Below are positions 32,501 through 41,213 of a stretch of 64,000 bases of DNA, piece by piece; the first letter of the stretch is position 1, and each line of letters opens with the position of its first letter. A model generated the notes under the pieces. The model was not told the DNA's origin. It saw nothing but the letters and a program-made list of their open reading frames with translations, and made no database searches. The stretch covers positions 1,116,001-1,180,000 of the forward strand of contig NZ_CP166919.1 of assembly GCF_041379765.1 (NCBI RefSeq). The letters are read 5' to 3'. The DNA is from Thalassotalea sp. Sam97 (GTDB lineage: Bacteria; Pseudomonadota; Gammaproteobacteria; Enterobacterales; Alteromonadaceae). The position numbers and the translations under genes were made by a program.

Positions 32501-33022
32501 CCGGGTGGCAAAGATCAACTAAGCACGGCAACCGGCTTAGTGATTGGTGTACGGGTTTTAGTGAATAAGAAAAACCGTCGCTGGGCGTTGGTGACGTTGG
32601 ATGATAAAAGTGCACGTTTAGATGTGCGCTTATTTCCTGATGACTTTGAGCGCTACGAAGAAATTCTAAAAGCCGATACTATTTTGCTCTGTAAAGGACA
32701 GGTCAGCTTTGATGATTTCTCCGGAGGGCTTACAATGACCGCTCGTGAAGTGATGACCATTTCACAGGCGCGTGAAAATTATATTAAATCAATCGATTTA
32801 AATGTGGTTAGTCAATCATTGCCAGTTAATTTTTTGCATGAGCTCAAGCAAGTACTGTCGCCATGCAAGGAAGGGACGTGTCCGGTACGGGTGTTTTATC
32901 AACGACCGGAAGCAAGAGCTGTACTTGAGCTTGGTACCCAGTGGCGGGTATCACCCACTGACACGCTGATCCATCAACTTAAATTGTTGCTCGGTGAAGA
33001 AAATGTGGCTTTACAGTTTTAA
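29543..33022 (+). CDS. dnaE: DNA polymerase III alpha subunit
   Basis: DnaE is the catalytic subunit of the replicative polymerase holoenzyme. The 1159-aa protein (E. coli 1160) starts with a PHP domain (FVHLRVHSDFSMCDG). The polymerase active-site Asp residues are in MPDFDVDFCMDRRD (about 398-411). It also has the GPGRGSGAGSLVAYAL loop, a helix-hairpin-helix region and a C-terminal OB fold (about 990-1070). It is translationally coupled to rnhB and followed after 231 bp by accA, the conserved lpxB-rnhB-dnaE-accA order. Confidence 0.98.
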   Translation: MQDPKFVHLRVHSDFSMCDGLNKVKPIVAKAVTEQMPAIALTDQMNLCGLVKFYGATQGAGIKPIIGCDFWVKTPKFDDEICRLTILASDNVGYKNLTELISKSYLRGELQGKAVLDKEWLLQYKQGLILLSGAKDGDVGKALLKGNTALTEQCLAFYQEHFADNYFIELIRTGRAQEEEYLHLAVSLAADTGLPVVATNEVVFLEADNFEAHEIRVCIHDGYTLDDKRRPRNYSNQQYLRSEQEMCELFADIPEALQNSVEIAKRCNVTVRLGEYFLPDFPTGDLDIKDFLVKVSEEGLQERLEFLFDKDADDFAEKRKPYDERLKIELDVINDMGFPGYFLIVMEFIQWSKDNNIPVGPGRGSGAGSLVAYALKITDLDPLEFDLLFERFLNPERISMPDFDVDFCMDRRDEVIDHVAELYGRDAVSQIITFGTMAAKAVIRDVGRVLGHPYGFVDRISKLIPGDPGMTLAKAFEVEPRLPQVYAQDNEVKDLIDMCRILEGTTRNAGKHAGGVVISPTTITDFAPLYCDSEGKNPVTQFDKNDVEEAGLVKFDFLGLRTLTILQWAIEMADAKLAKQGQEPIDIAAIPLDDSESYELLLRAETTAVFQLESRGMKDLIKRLKPDCFEDMIALVALFRPGPLQSGMVDNFIDRKLGREEISYPDATWQHEWLQPILEPTYGIILYQEQVMQIAQVLAGYTLGGADMLRRAMGKKKPEEMAKQRSGFEQGAIDLGVDGELAMKIFDLVEKFAGYGFNKSHSAAYALVSYQTLWMKAHYPAPFMAAVMSADMDNTDKIVTLVDECENMGLDLLPPDVNSGQYKFTVNDSDQIVYGIGAIKGVGEGPIEAIIDARQQGGPFHDLFDFCARVNLKKINKRVLERLIKAGAMDKLGPHRAALAATLDEAIKAADQHAKAQAIGQDDLFGLINEQPEDSIQSFKQVAPWEEAVWLDGERETLGLYLTGHPINRYLDEIKRYGAPRLVNLQPGGKDQLSTATGLVIGVRVLVNKKNRRWALVTLDDKSARLDVRLFPDDFERYEEILKADTILLCKGQVSFDDFSGGLTMTAREVMTISQARENYIKSIDLNVVSQSLPVNFLHELKQVLSPCKEGTCPVRVFYQRPEARAVLELGTQWRVSPTDTLIHQLKLLLGEENVALQF

Positions 33023-33253
33023 AGTTCGCGACAGGCGCCATCGTAATATAAGACGAACGTCGAGTTAATCGTAATGTCCATCCTGAAAAGATGTTGTTGA
33101 TTTTATCGACAGCAGTTAGGTAATTTATTGCGTTAGCTTGGTAAATCAATGAATTTCTAGTAAAATCGCCAAATCATCGCGGTTTTGCAATGGCTAAGGA
33201 TGATATTTGCACAGCAAGTATTGGCCGTAAATAACGTATTAGGTAATAGATTT

Positions 33254-34210
33254 ATGTCACTCAACTTTTTAGATTTTGAGCAACCAATTGCAGAGTTAGA
33301 AGCAAAAATAGAAGAGCTGCAATTAGTAAACCAAGGACAAGAACTGGATTTGGATCTTGAAACGGAAATTGCCCAACTACGCAAGAAAAGCGAAGAGTTA
33401 ACCAAAAAAGTATTCTCCGATTTAGACCCATGGCAAGTATCGCGTATCGCTCGTCATCCTGGTCGTCCATATACCCAAGACTACATCGATCGTATTTTTA
33501 CAGACTTTGATGAGTTAGCGGGTGATCGTGCTTATGCTAATGACGAAGCAATTGTTGCAGGTACTGCACGTTTAGATGGTCGCCCAGTTATGGTTATCGG
33601 GCATCAGAAAGGTCGAGATACCTCAGAAAAAGTTCGTCGTAACTTCGCCATGCCACGTCCTGAAGGCTATCGTAAGGCGCTACGTTTAATGGAAATGGCA
33701 GAGCGTTTTAACATGCCTATCATTACTTTTATTGATACCCCTGGTGCTTATCCTGGTATTGGTGCTGAAGAGCGCGGTCAGTCTGAAGCGATTGCGCGTA
33801 ATCTAAAAGTAATGGCGCGTTTGAATGTGCCTATTATTTGTACCGTGATTGGTGAGGGTGGCTCTGGTGGTGCACTCGCGATTGGCGTAGGTGACCGCGT
33901 AAACATGCTAGAATACTCAACATATTCAGTTATCTCTCCTGAAGGCTGTGCCTCTATCTTATGGAAGACCGCAGAGAAGGCATCTTTAGCAGCTGAAGCT
34001 ATGGGAGTGACTGCTGACCGTATCAAGGAATTGGGTCTTATCGATGGCATCATTAATGAGCCATTAGGCGGTGCGCATCGTGACTTTGATTTAATGGCAA
34101 ATCAATTAAAGCAAGCGATTAAGCAAGACCTGACTGATATTGAACAAGAAGGCTCAGAGCAGTTAATTGAAAATCGCTATCAGCGATTGATGACATACGG
34201 TTACTGTTAA
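33254..34210 (+). CDS. accA: Acetyl-CoA carboxylase carboxyltransferase subunit alpha
   Basis: AccA together with AccD transfers carboxyl from carboxybiotin to acetyl-CoA, giving malonyl-CoA for fatty-acid synthesis. The 318-aa product begins MSLNFLDFEQPIAELEAKIEEL, the family N-terminus. It contains MPRPEGYRKALRLMEMAERF, DTPGAYPGIGAEERGQ and GEGGSGGALAIGVGDRV, which form the crotonase-fold oxyanion and CoA sites. I start at the ATG at 33254 after AGGTAAT. The in-frame extension upstream is not conserved. A terminator follows. Confidence 0.97.
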   Translation: MSLNFLDFEQPIAELEAKIEELQLVNQGQELDLDLETEIAQLRKKSEELTKKVFSDLDPWQVSRIARHPGRPYTQDYIDRIFTDFDELAGDRAYANDEAIVAGTARLDGRPVMVIGHQKGRDTSEKVRRNFAMPRPEGYRKALRLMEMAERFNMPIITFIDTPGAYPGIGAEERGQSEAIARNLKVMARLNVPIICTVIGEGGSGGALAIGVGDRVNMLEYSTYSVISPEGCASILWKTAEKASLAAEAMGVTADRIKELGLIDGIINEPLGGAHRDFDLMANQLKQAIKQDLTDIEQEGSEQLIENRYQRLMTYGYC

Positions 34211-34221
34211 TCAACAGGTGC

Positions 34222-34247
34222 AAAAGGGAAGCTAGGCTTCCCTTTTT
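34222..34247 (+). terminator. Rho-independent terminator after accA
   Basis: GGGAAGC (34226-34232) / GCTTCCC (34236-34242) with a TAG loop, flanked by AAAA and five T. Confidence 0.88.
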
Positions 34248-34414
34248 GTTTTGGCTTTTGCTATCGACTTTGTTTAAATGTGGCACTAGCTTGGTCGATG
34301 ATAGCCAAATGCGTCATAGCGGTTTGATGACTCACTAATGATGTTCACTATGTACACAAGTTCTCGTATATCATCACGGTTTATCACAGCAACAGTATAC
34401 TAGGTAACTTACTT

Positions 34415-35911
34415 ATGTCCTCCGTTGATAACCTAAGGCAACAGGTTATTTCCTTTCTCCAACAGTACGACTTAATGTCCGCTGATATAACACTTGCCTA
34501 TAGTGGTGGTTGTGACTCTCAAGTGTTACTGCATGTGTTAGCAACATTAAAAAGCGACAAACTCCTTGATGGCCATGTCAAAGCCATTCACGTACATCAT
34601 GGCTTAAGCAGCAATGCTGACGATTGGTTAAGCTTTACTGAACGACAAGCGAAGCAGATGAATGTTAGTTATCAAGCCGTGCGAGTAAATGTAATACGGC
34701 AAAGCCGCAGTAGTATAGAAGCACAGGCGCGACAGGCACGTTATCAAGCGCTGGCAGAGCACAGCAGTGAATCATCGGTGATATTAACCGCTCACCATGT
34801 TGATGATCAGTTAGAAACCATGATGCTGGCATTAAAACGTGGTTCTGGTATTAGTGGCCTTGCTGCCATGCTACCAATACGAGATCTTACCATAAGTGGT
34901 GACGATAACGTTGATGGTTTGCAGCGTGATAACCAACCATTATCATCAACATCGGGCGCTCAACAACGACAGCCAACAACCGCAGGTTCACAACGACTTG
35001 CTCGGCCGCTGCTGACCGTGAGTCGTCACGAGATCGAGCAATACGCCAAACATTATCAACTGTCATGGGTAGAGGATGAGTCGAACTGCGATCAACGTTT
35101 TGACCGTAATTTTTTAAGACAATCGGTATTACCAACGCTATCTCAGCGCTGGCCTCATATCGCCAGCAGTGCCGCACGTGCAGCCAGTCATTTACAAGAG
35201 GCGCAGCGTTTGTTGCAAGAGTTGGCTGAGATCGATTATCAGCGCTGCACCAATGATGCAGGGCACTTGCGTGTTGAACGGTTGCAACAACTTAGCAGTG
35301 ATAGGCAAAATAACGTGTTGCGCTACGTGTTTATGCGTCGAGGCTTGTCGATGCCTAGTACGGCGCAGTTGCAGCAAATTAAGCTTCAGCTGATTGCAGG
35401 ACGCAGCGATAGCCAACCGCAGATCAAGTTAACTGACCACATCATTCGTCGTCATAAAAAACTGTTAATGTTTACCAATGAATTGGCGGATATTAGCGAT
35501 TGGCAGATTCAGCTGGCTATTGGTGATTTACCGCAAACCATTACTTTGCCAGATGGCCTTGGCCAGTTAGAAGTCAGTTTAGTAACATTAGCCGATCAAG
35601 ACGTAACAGTATTGAGTCGCAGCACTCAGTGTATACTGCCAATTGCTCAGCAGACAGAATCGATAACATTGGATTTTGCTTATCAGAACAGCAAAGTTTG
35701 GCCGCATTTTCGTCATAAACGCCGAGATCTTAAAAAAGTTTACCAAGAACAGCAGATCCCAAGTTGGCAGCGTGATAGGCTATTGAACGTGCGAATTAAC
35801 AACATGTTAGCAGCCGTTGTTGGCGTGTTTGTAAATAAAGATTATCTTCACAGTATCGACAACGAGTCGCAAGCATCCTATCGGTGCGTGCAGATCCGTT
35901 TGCTCGATTGA
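34415..35911 (+). CDS. tilS: tRNA(Ile)-lysidine synthetase
   Basis: TilS attaches lysine to C34 of the CAU-anticodon tRNA-Ile so that it reads AUA, and is normally essential. The PP-loop is SGGCDS (30-35; SGGxDS in the family), and HVHHGL and AHHVDDQLETMMLALKRGSGISGL follow. At 498 aa it is some 65 residues longer than E. coli TilS. A Ser/Gln/Asn-rich insertion (about 155-195) falls between the catalytic region and the RPLL segment. A C-terminal TilS domain is present (WPHFRHKRRDLKKVYQEQQIP). It stands alone between accA and sstT. Confidence 0.93.
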   Translation: MSSVDNLRQQVISFLQQYDLMSADITLAYSGGCDSQVLLHVLATLKSDKLLDGHVKAIHVHHGLSSNADDWLSFTERQAKQMNVSYQAVRVNVIRQSRSSIEAQARQARYQALAEHSSESSVILTAHHVDDQLETMMLALKRGSGISGLAAMLPIRDLTISGDDNVDGLQRDNQPLSSTSGAQQRQPTTAGSQRLARPLLTVSRHEIEQYAKHYQLSWVEDESNCDQRFDRNFLRQSVLPTLSQRWPHIASSAARAASHLQEAQRLLQELAEIDYQRCTNDAGHLRVERLQQLSSDRQNNVLRYVFMRRGLSMPSTAQLQQIKLQLIAGRSDSQPQIKLTDHIIRRHKKLLMFTNELADISDWQIQLAIGDLPQTITLPDGLGQLEVSLVTLADQDVTVLSRSTQCILPIAQQTESITLDFAYQNSKVWPHFRHKRRDLKKVYQEQQIPSWQRDRLLNVRINNMLAAVVGVFVNKDYLHSIDNESQASYRCVQIRLLD

Positions 35912-35938
35912 TTATAAAAACGATTAGAGAAATCAACC

Positions 35939-37147
35939 ATGATAAAAATAATGAAAATGCTTGCCAACGCGAGCTTGGTAAAACAAATCATTATCGCGAT
36001 TATTTTAGGCTGTTTGTTAGCTTACTTTGCACCAGATGTTGCCCTGAATTTTGCCTTATTGGGTGGCTTATTTGTTAGTGCGCTAAAAGCGGTGGCACCG
36101 ATCTTGGTCTTTGTTTTGGTTATTGCCTCGATTGCCAATCAAAACCTAAACAGTGACGCAAAACTACGTCCTATTATTGGCTTGTATTTAATCGGCACAC
36201 TTTGTGCGGCATTTGTCGCTGTGGTCATGAGTTTTATGTTTCCAACGTCATTGACGTTAGATTTAGCGGGAGCCACAGCGAATCCACCTCAGGGCTTATC
36301 ACAGGTGTTATCAACCTTAGTGTATAAAGTGGTCGATAATCCGATTAATGCCATATCAACGGGTAACTTTATTGGGATCTTAGCTTGGGGCTTAGGCCTA
36401 GGTTTTGCGTTTAAGCGCTCTAGTGAAGCGACTAAATCGATGATCCAAGATGTAGCTGATGCAATTTCCGCAGTGGTGCGTGTTGTTATACGTTTTGCTC
36501 CGGTTGGTATTTTTGGCTTAGTTGCCAATACTATTGCCAGCACCGGGTTTGGCGCTTTAGCGGAGTATGGACAATTACTCGCAGTGCTACTTGGCTCAAT
36601 GTTGATTATCGCTTTAGTTGTGAATCCGATTATTGTCTATGCAATTACCCGTAATAATCCATATCCATTGGTGTTTACCTGCCTAAGCAAGTCAGGTATT
36701 ACTGCGTTCTTTACCCGCAGCTCAGCAGCGAATATTCCGGTTAACATGCGTCTATGTAAGCAACTTGATTTGCATGAAGACACGTATTCGGTATCGATAC
36801 CCCTTGGTGCAACGATTAACATGGCAGGCGCAGCCATTACCATTACGGTTCTGTCTTTAGCCGCAGCGCATACGTTAAGCATTGAAGTTGATTTGGCGAC
36901 GGCTTTATTGTTAAGTGTGGTGGCGTCAGTTTCGGCATGTGGTGCATCTGGGGTTGCCGGTGGCTCATTGTTACTTATCCCGTTAGCGTGTGGCTTGTTT
37001 GGTATCCCGAATGATATAGCGATGCAAGTGGTGGCCGTTGGTTTTATTATTGGTGTGGTACAAGACTCGGCTGAAACTGCATTAAATAGCTCTACCGATG
37101 TGGTGTTTACTGCCGCAGCATCGCATCATTTAACGAACAATAACTAA
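35939..37147 (+). CDS. sstT: Serine/threonine:sodium symporter SstT
   Basis: SstT imports serine and threonine with sodium at the inner membrane (dicarboxylate/amino acid:cation symporter family, DAACS). The 402-aa protein has about eight to nine membrane segments. Family motifs include FVSALKAVAPILVFVLVIASIANQ and SGITAFFTRSSAANIPVNM (hairpin Ser-rich region). SIPLGATINMAGAAITITVL (cation/substrate site) and VVASVSACGASGVAGGSLLL are also present. GAGAAATCAACC precedes the ATG, and another ATG three codons later is possible. A sodium-coupled carrier fits a marine host. Confidence 0.93.
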   Translation: MIKIMKMLANASLVKQIIIAIILGCLLAYFAPDVALNFALLGGLFVSALKAVAPILVFVLVIASIANQNLNSDAKLRPIIGLYLIGTLCAAFVAVVMSFMFPTSLTLDLAGATANPPQGLSQVLSTLVYKVVDNPINAISTGNFIGILAWGLGLGFAFKRSSEATKSMIQDVADAISAVVRVVIRFAPVGIFGLVANTIASTGFGALAEYGQLLAVLLGSMLIIALVVNPIIVYAITRNNPYPLVFTCLSKSGITAFFTRSSAANIPVNMRLCKQLDLHEDTYSVSIPLGATINMAGAAITITVLSLAAAHTLSIEVDLATALLLSVVASVSACGASGVAGGSLLLIPLACGLFGIPNDIAMQVVAVGFIIGVVQDSAETALNSSTDVVFTAAASHHLTNNN

Positions 37148-37713
37148 AATTCACGGTGCCGGATTCGGAGTGTGGCGAGACCATACGCTCGCATTTTCGA
37201 TCCGGCATTACCGTTTGCTATCTACATATTCGCAAATTTATTCACAAGGCAGCATAGCCTACCTCTGTTTTTTATTCGTCACTGGAAATATCGCGGGCAA
37301 CTTTCAGTACCTGATATCAATACGGCTGTGTGACAGAGTCATACCCCTATTTAGGCTTTGGAAATGGCTACATCATCTCAATGTTTTCCACATAAGCTGT
37401 GGATAACATTGTGCATTAACCTTTCACAACCGATCAAACCCTTGTAAAACAATAAGTTTACCTCGCCTGCTTGATATTTGAACAATTTGTGCTACCCCAG
37501 TAATTATCGACGACTAACTCGCCAGCAAGTTGTCATAGCAGTGTGGTTAATAAACGTTGTGCTTGGCAAAGGAGGGAAGAGTCTTTGTTTGCATTTTATC
37601 ACTGTCGAGAATTATGAAACAAAGCTCAACCATCCTTGGCTAGGGGTGCAATAATCGTCTGCTTATGCTATGCTACGCGCCGTTTTATATAGGGGCAAAG
37701 CTAAGGGTTTACG
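37148..37713. other. Gene-free region between sstT and sirB2
   Basis: I see no convincing gene in these 566 bases. Just after sstT an interrupted inverted repeat TGCCGGATTCG (37157-37167) / CGATCCGGCA (37198-37207), with an inner GCGAG/CTCGC stem, may end the sstT transcript although no T-run follows. At 37384-37406 two DnaA-box-like 9-mers face each other. AAGGG sits shortly before the sirB2 start. A short frame (37170-37406) shows no start signal or family resemblance. Confidence 0.4.
37384..37406. promoter_or_regulatory. Inverted pair of DnaA-box-like sequences
   Basis: TTTTCCACA (37384-37392) on the plus strand and TTATCCACA (complement of 37398-37406) on the minus strand both fit TTWTNCACA, with five bases between them. 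The second is the perfect consensus. Whether DnaA binds here is inference. Confidence 0.35.
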
Positions 37714-38079
37714 ATGCTCATCTTTGCGCACATGCTATGTGTCAGCCTGAGTGTGGTGTTATTTTCTTATCGATGGCTGTTAGTCATGTGGGCGCCATAT
37801 CACTTAGAGAAAAAATGGCTGAAGATCTTGCCACATATCATCGATACCTTACTTTTGACATGTGGTATTGCACTGATGCTACAGCGGTCTTTATTTCCAA
37901 GCACTATCGACTGGTTGGCGGAGAAGTTAATTGCGGTCGTTATCTACATTGCTGTTGGCTTTTATACGCTTAAATTTGCCTCAACGAAACGTGGAAAAAT
38001 ATTCGGTTATCTAGGCGCTATGTTAACCATGTTGACTATTATCTATTTGGCGCTAACCAAGCAAAGCTTAATGTCTTAG
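37714..38079 (+). CDS. SirB2-family membrane protein
   Basis: A 121-aa inner-membrane protein with four predicted spans (about 2-22, 42-60, 68-88 and 98-115). Family phrases include MLIFAHMLCVSLSVVLFSYRW, PHIIDTLLLTCGIAL and KLIAVVIYIAVGFYTLKFA. SirB2 proteins have no established biochemical function; the name comes from an early link to Salmonella invasion regulation. AAGGG precedes the ATG. The next gene is a SirB1-family protein and kdsA lies further on, the conserved sirB2-sirB1-kdsA neighbourhood. The symbol is left empty because naming varies. Confidence 0.88.
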   Translation: MLIFAHMLCVSLSVVLFSYRWLLVMWAPYHLEKKWLKILPHIIDTLLLTCGIALMLQRSLFPSTIDWLAEKLIAVVIYIAVGFYTLKFASTKRGKIFGYLGAMLTMLTIIYLALTKQSLMS

Positions 38080-38135
38080 ATGGTTTTGCCAACCCTTATT
38101 GAAGTACCGTAAATCGGTAATGAGTGAACAAATAC

Positions 38136-38948
38136 ATGAATGAACTACTGTTAGCAGAGTTACGAGCAAAAACAATTGATTTGGCTCAGTCACTTTGTCT
38201 GATTGAACAGCAAATTTTAACCTCCGATGAGCAAAGCGCGAAGGCAACGATGGGCGATATTAATCGTTTTATCGACTATTTTGCGGCGCAGTTAGCGGAT
38301 GTTGATGATCCGCTAGATAGGGCGGAGGCATTATTGCGCCTGATTTTTGTTGAACAATTATTTACCAGTCAAGCGCAAGATAATTGGAGCAGTAAAGAGC
38401 ACTTGTTACATGTTGGCTTAGCATACCGCTCGTTAGCACCAGCGACTAAAAACTTACTGCTGTTACATATCATCCGAGCCTGCGGTTTTCATGTTGAGGC
38501 GGTTTACGTGCCAGATCAAGTGATGTTGCGCATTATATGTGATGAGCAATATGCCATTATCTTTCATTCACTGGATGGTAAGCCAATCAGTTGGCAAGAG
38601 CTTGATCAGCGACTAGATCGTGATGACAACAGTGTTGAGCAAAGCAGTTTAGAACCAATCGCTGATAGTGAGTTAGTCGTTCAATACTTATTAAGTTTGA
38701 AAAATGCACTTATTCGAGAGTCTCGATATAGTGAAGCATTACAAGTGGTCGAATTGGTGCTAGCACTACAGCCTAATGATCCATATCATCGTCGTGATCG
38801 TGGTTTTTTGCTGCAACAGCTTGATTGTTATAAAGTAGCGTTTGATGATTATCAGTATTACTTGCAAAATTGCCCACAAGAAGCGGATGCCAAATTATTA
38901 AAACTGCACTTAGATGGCTTTACCGCAACCGATACAACTGTTCACTAA
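38136..38948 (+). CDS. SirB1-family protein (transglutaminase-like fold with TPR-like tail)
   Basis: A 270-aa cytoplasmic protein of the SirB1 (YchA) family. The N-terminal half corresponds to the transglutaminase-like domain (DPLDRAEALLRLIFVEQLFTSQ... HLLHVGLAYRSLAPATKNLLLLHIIRACGF), though the catalytic triad appears absent. The C-terminal part is tetratricopeptide-like (RYSEALQVVELVLALQPNDPYHRRDRGFLLQQLDCY). Exact function is unknown. I use the ATG at 38136; an in-frame GTG four codons earlier is possible. It lies between sirB2 and a membrane-protein gene inserted before kdsA. Confidence 0.85.
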   Translation: MNELLLAELRAKTIDLAQSLCLIEQQILTSDEQSAKATMGDINRFIDYFAAQLADVDDPLDRAEALLRLIFVEQLFTSQAQDNWSSKEHLLHVGLAYRSLAPATKNLLLLHIIRACGFHVEAVYVPDQVMLRIICDEQYAIIFHSLDGKPISWQELDQRLDRDDNSVEQSSLEPIADSELVVQYLLSLKNALIRESRYSEALQVVELVLALQPNDPYHRRDRGFLLQQLDCYKVAFDDYQYYLQNCPQEADAKLLKLHLDGFTATDTTVH

Positions 38949-39005
38949 GTCGTTTTATTTTTGCGCTATCGACCATTAATCGGTAGCCGTCACAAGGGAG
39001 ATTCT

Positions 39006-40250
39006 ATGGATTCAAATGTTTTAATTAGCAATGATGCGTCGGTGTTGGGCTTATTAGCACTGATGCTTGGTTTTGTTTTTTATACATCACATTCGAGTCA
39101 TCGCGCTTGGCAAAAGTTTTATGCTATCGTCCCTGCCGTTTTACTGTGTTATTTTCTCCCTTCATTGTTGAACACTTTTGGCGTAATTAGCGGCAAAGAA
39201 TCTAACTTATATTATGTTGCTTCGCGCTATCTATTGCCAACATGTCTGGTACTGTTAACGTTAAGTGTCGATTTAAAAGCCATAGCTGGGTTAGGGCGTA
39301 AGGCCATTGCCTTGTTTCTTACTGGCACCGTAGGTATTGTCATCGGTGGTCCACTAGCCCTACTCGTAGTGTCTTCATTCTCGCCAGAGCTTTTAGGTGT
39401 AGAGGGACCGGAAGCGGTTTGGCGAGGACTAACAACGGTGGCTGGCAGTTGGATTGGCGGTGGTGCGAACCAAGCGGCCATGAAAGAAATTTATGGCGTT
39501 GGCGACCAAATATTTTCGGCGATGATCACGGTTGATGTTATCGTTGCCAACTTGTGGATGGCAGTAGTATTGGTGCTTGCCGGTAATGCTAAGCGCATTG
39601 ATGCCAAGACAGGTGCCGATACGACGGCAATTACTCGCTTACAACAGAAAGTAGAAAACTTTCAGCAACAGCATGCGCGTATGCCAACGTTAAACGACTT
39701 AATGCTGATCTTAGCCATTGGGTTTGGTGTGACGGGGTTTGCACACATGTTTGCAGATACAATTACGCCTTTTATGGTAGATAATTACCCAAATTTAGAC
39801 AGGCTTAGTTTTCATAGTAAGTTTTTCTGGATGATTGTTTTTGCTACCGCTGTTGGTATTAGCCTGTCATTTACGCGCGCCAGGGCCTTAGAAGGCGTTG
39901 GCGCATCACGTGTTGGCTCGGCAATGTTATATATTTTAATCGCGTCAATTGGCATGAAAATGGATGTCACCATGATTGCTGACACGCCAATTTATTTTGT
40001 GATCGGCATCATCTGGATGTTAATCCACGCCAGTTTAATGTTAGTGGTCGCAAAACTTATTCGTGCGCCGTTGTTCTACATGGCGGTGGGCTCTCAGGCG
40101 AATGTTGGCGGTGCAGCTTCAGCGCCAATTGTTGCTTCTGCGTTTCATCCGTCACTGGCGCCAGTTGGTGTTTTATTAGCGGTTCTAGGTTACACTTTAG
40201 GTACTTTTGCCGCTTGGTTATGCGGCCAAATTTTGCAAACAGTTTCATAA
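39006..40250 (+). CDS. DUF819-family inner-membrane protein (YjcL-like)
   Basis: A 414-aa polytopic membrane protein with about ten to eleven hydrophobic segments. Family phrases include ASRYLLPTCLVLLTLSVDLKAI, TTVAGSWIGGGANQAAMKEIYGV and QANVGGAASAPIVASAFHPSLAPVGVLLAVLGYTLGT. These Gly-rich repeats suggest an internal duplication as in secondary carriers. DUF819 proteins are uncharacterised, and a transport role is only an inference. Start at 39006 after GGGAGATT. It separates sirB1 from kdsA, which are neighbours in E. coli. Confidence 0.87.
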   Translation: MDSNVLISNDASVLGLLALMLGFVFYTSHSSHRAWQKFYAIVPAVLLCYFLPSLLNTFGVISGKESNLYYVASRYLLPTCLVLLTLSVDLKAIAGLGRKAIALFLTGTVGIVIGGPLALLVVSSFSPELLGVEGPEAVWRGLTTVAGSWIGGGANQAAMKEIYGVGDQIFSAMITVDVIVANLWMAVVLVLAGNAKRIDAKTGADTTAITRLQQKVENFQQQHARMPTLNDLMLILAIGFGVTGFAHMFADTITPFMVDNYPNLDRLSFHSKFFWMIVFATAVGISLSFTRARALEGVGASRVGSAMLYILIASIGMKMDVTMIADTPIYFVIGIIWMLIHASLMLVVAKLIRAPLFYMAVGSQANVGGAASAPIVASAFHPSLAPVGVLLAVLGYTLGTFAAWLCGQILQTVS

Positions 40251-40262
40251 ATAAGGAATATC

Positions 40263-41105
40263 ATGGGTTTACAAACTATTGATTTTGCTAACGTTAGCGT
40301 AGCAAACGACAAGCCATTTGTGCTTTTTGGTGGCATGAACGTGCTCGAGTCTCGCGATCTCGCACTCAAAATTGCTGAGCACTATGTGGAAGTGACCAAC
40401 AAGTTAGGTATTCCATATGTTTTTAAGGCCTCGTTCGATAAGGCTAACCGTTCATCGATTCATTCGTTTCGTGGCCCAGGTATGGATGAAGGTCTAAAGA
40501 TTTTTGAAGAAATCAAAAAGACTTTTAACGTGCCAGTAATCACCGATGTTCATGAACCATACCAAGCACAACCTGTTGCTGATGTGGTTGACGTCATTCA
40601 ATTGCCTGCGTTTTTGGCAAGGCAAACCGATCTTGTTGTTGCTATGGCGAAAACCGATGCGGTCATTAATGTCAAGAAGCCACAATTTTTGGCTGCCCAT
40701 GAAATGCGTCATATCATCAAAAAGTTCAGTGAAGCAGGTAATGAAAAGGTTATTTTGTGTGAACGCGGTAGCTGCTACGGTTATAACAATTTAGTTGTGG
40801 ACATGCTTGCCATGGACGAAATGACTAATATGGCACCAGTGATTTTTGACGCGACTCATGCCTTACAGAAACCTGGTGGTCGTTCAGATTCTGCCGATGG
40901 TCGTCGCGCTCAAGCGGCACAGTTGGCTCGTAGTGGTATGGCATTAGGTATTGGTGGTTTGTTTATCGAAGCTCATCCAAACCCAGACGAAGCTTTATGT
41001 GACGGTCCTTGTGCTTTGCCATTGCATGCGCTTGAAGGGTATTTAACGCAGATGAAAGCGATTGATGATTTGGTTAAATCATTTGAGCCGTTGATCACTG
41101 ATTAG
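40263..41105 (+). CDS. kdsA: 3-deoxy-8-phosphooctulonate synthase (KDO-8-phosphate synthase)
   Basis: KdsA condenses phosphoenolpyruvate with arabinose-5-phosphate to make KDO-8-P for the inner core of lipopolysaccharide. The 280-aa TIM-barrel protein contains FVLFGGMNVLESRD and KASFDKANRSSIHSFRGPG (PEP/A5P-binding loop). ITDVHEPYQA, VINVKKPQFLA, CERGSCYGYNNLVVDM and FIEAHPNPDEALCDGP complete the set. The Asn in the segment GGMNVLES replaces the Cys of metal-dependent forms, suggesting the metal-independent class. AAGGAATATC precedes the ATG. Confidence 0.97.
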   Translation: MGLQTIDFANVSVANDKPFVLFGGMNVLESRDLALKIAEHYVEVTNKLGIPYVFKASFDKANRSSIHSFRGPGMDEGLKIFEEIKKTFNVPVITDVHEPYQAQPVADVVDVIQLPAFLARQTDLVVAMAKTDAVINVKKPQFLAAHEMRHIIKKFSEAGNEKVILCERGSCYGYNNLVVDMLAMDEMTNMAPVIFDATHALQKPGGRSDSADGRRAQAAQLARSGMALGIGGLFIEAHPNPDEALCDGPCALPLHALEGYLTQMKAIDDLVKSFEPLITD

Positions 41106-41130
41106 TGCTCATTACCTGGCGAATCATAAA

Positions 41131-41164
41131 CAACAGGGAAGCTTTCGCTTCCCTGTTGTTTTTT
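41131..41164 (+). terminator. Rho-independent terminator after kdsA
   Basis: The 11-bp stem AACAGGGAAGC (41132-41142) / GCTTCCCTGTT (41147-41157) has a TTTC loop and leads into a T-rich run with six consecutive T (41159-41164). Confidence 0.9.
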
Positions 41165-41213
41165 AATATCATATTAACGTTGATAAAAAGAGTACAGATA
41201 ACGAATCTGTAAC

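Noticed and set aside
37170..37406. 78-codon open frame between sstT and sirB2
   Set aside because: No ribosome-binding site, odd composition, and it runs across a hairpin and DnaA-box-like sites; no resemblance to a protein family.
37384..37406. Replication origin
   Set aside because: Only two DnaA-box-like sequences, no AT-rich unwinding repeats and no dnaA, dnaN or gidA nearby; a regulatory site is the most that can be said.
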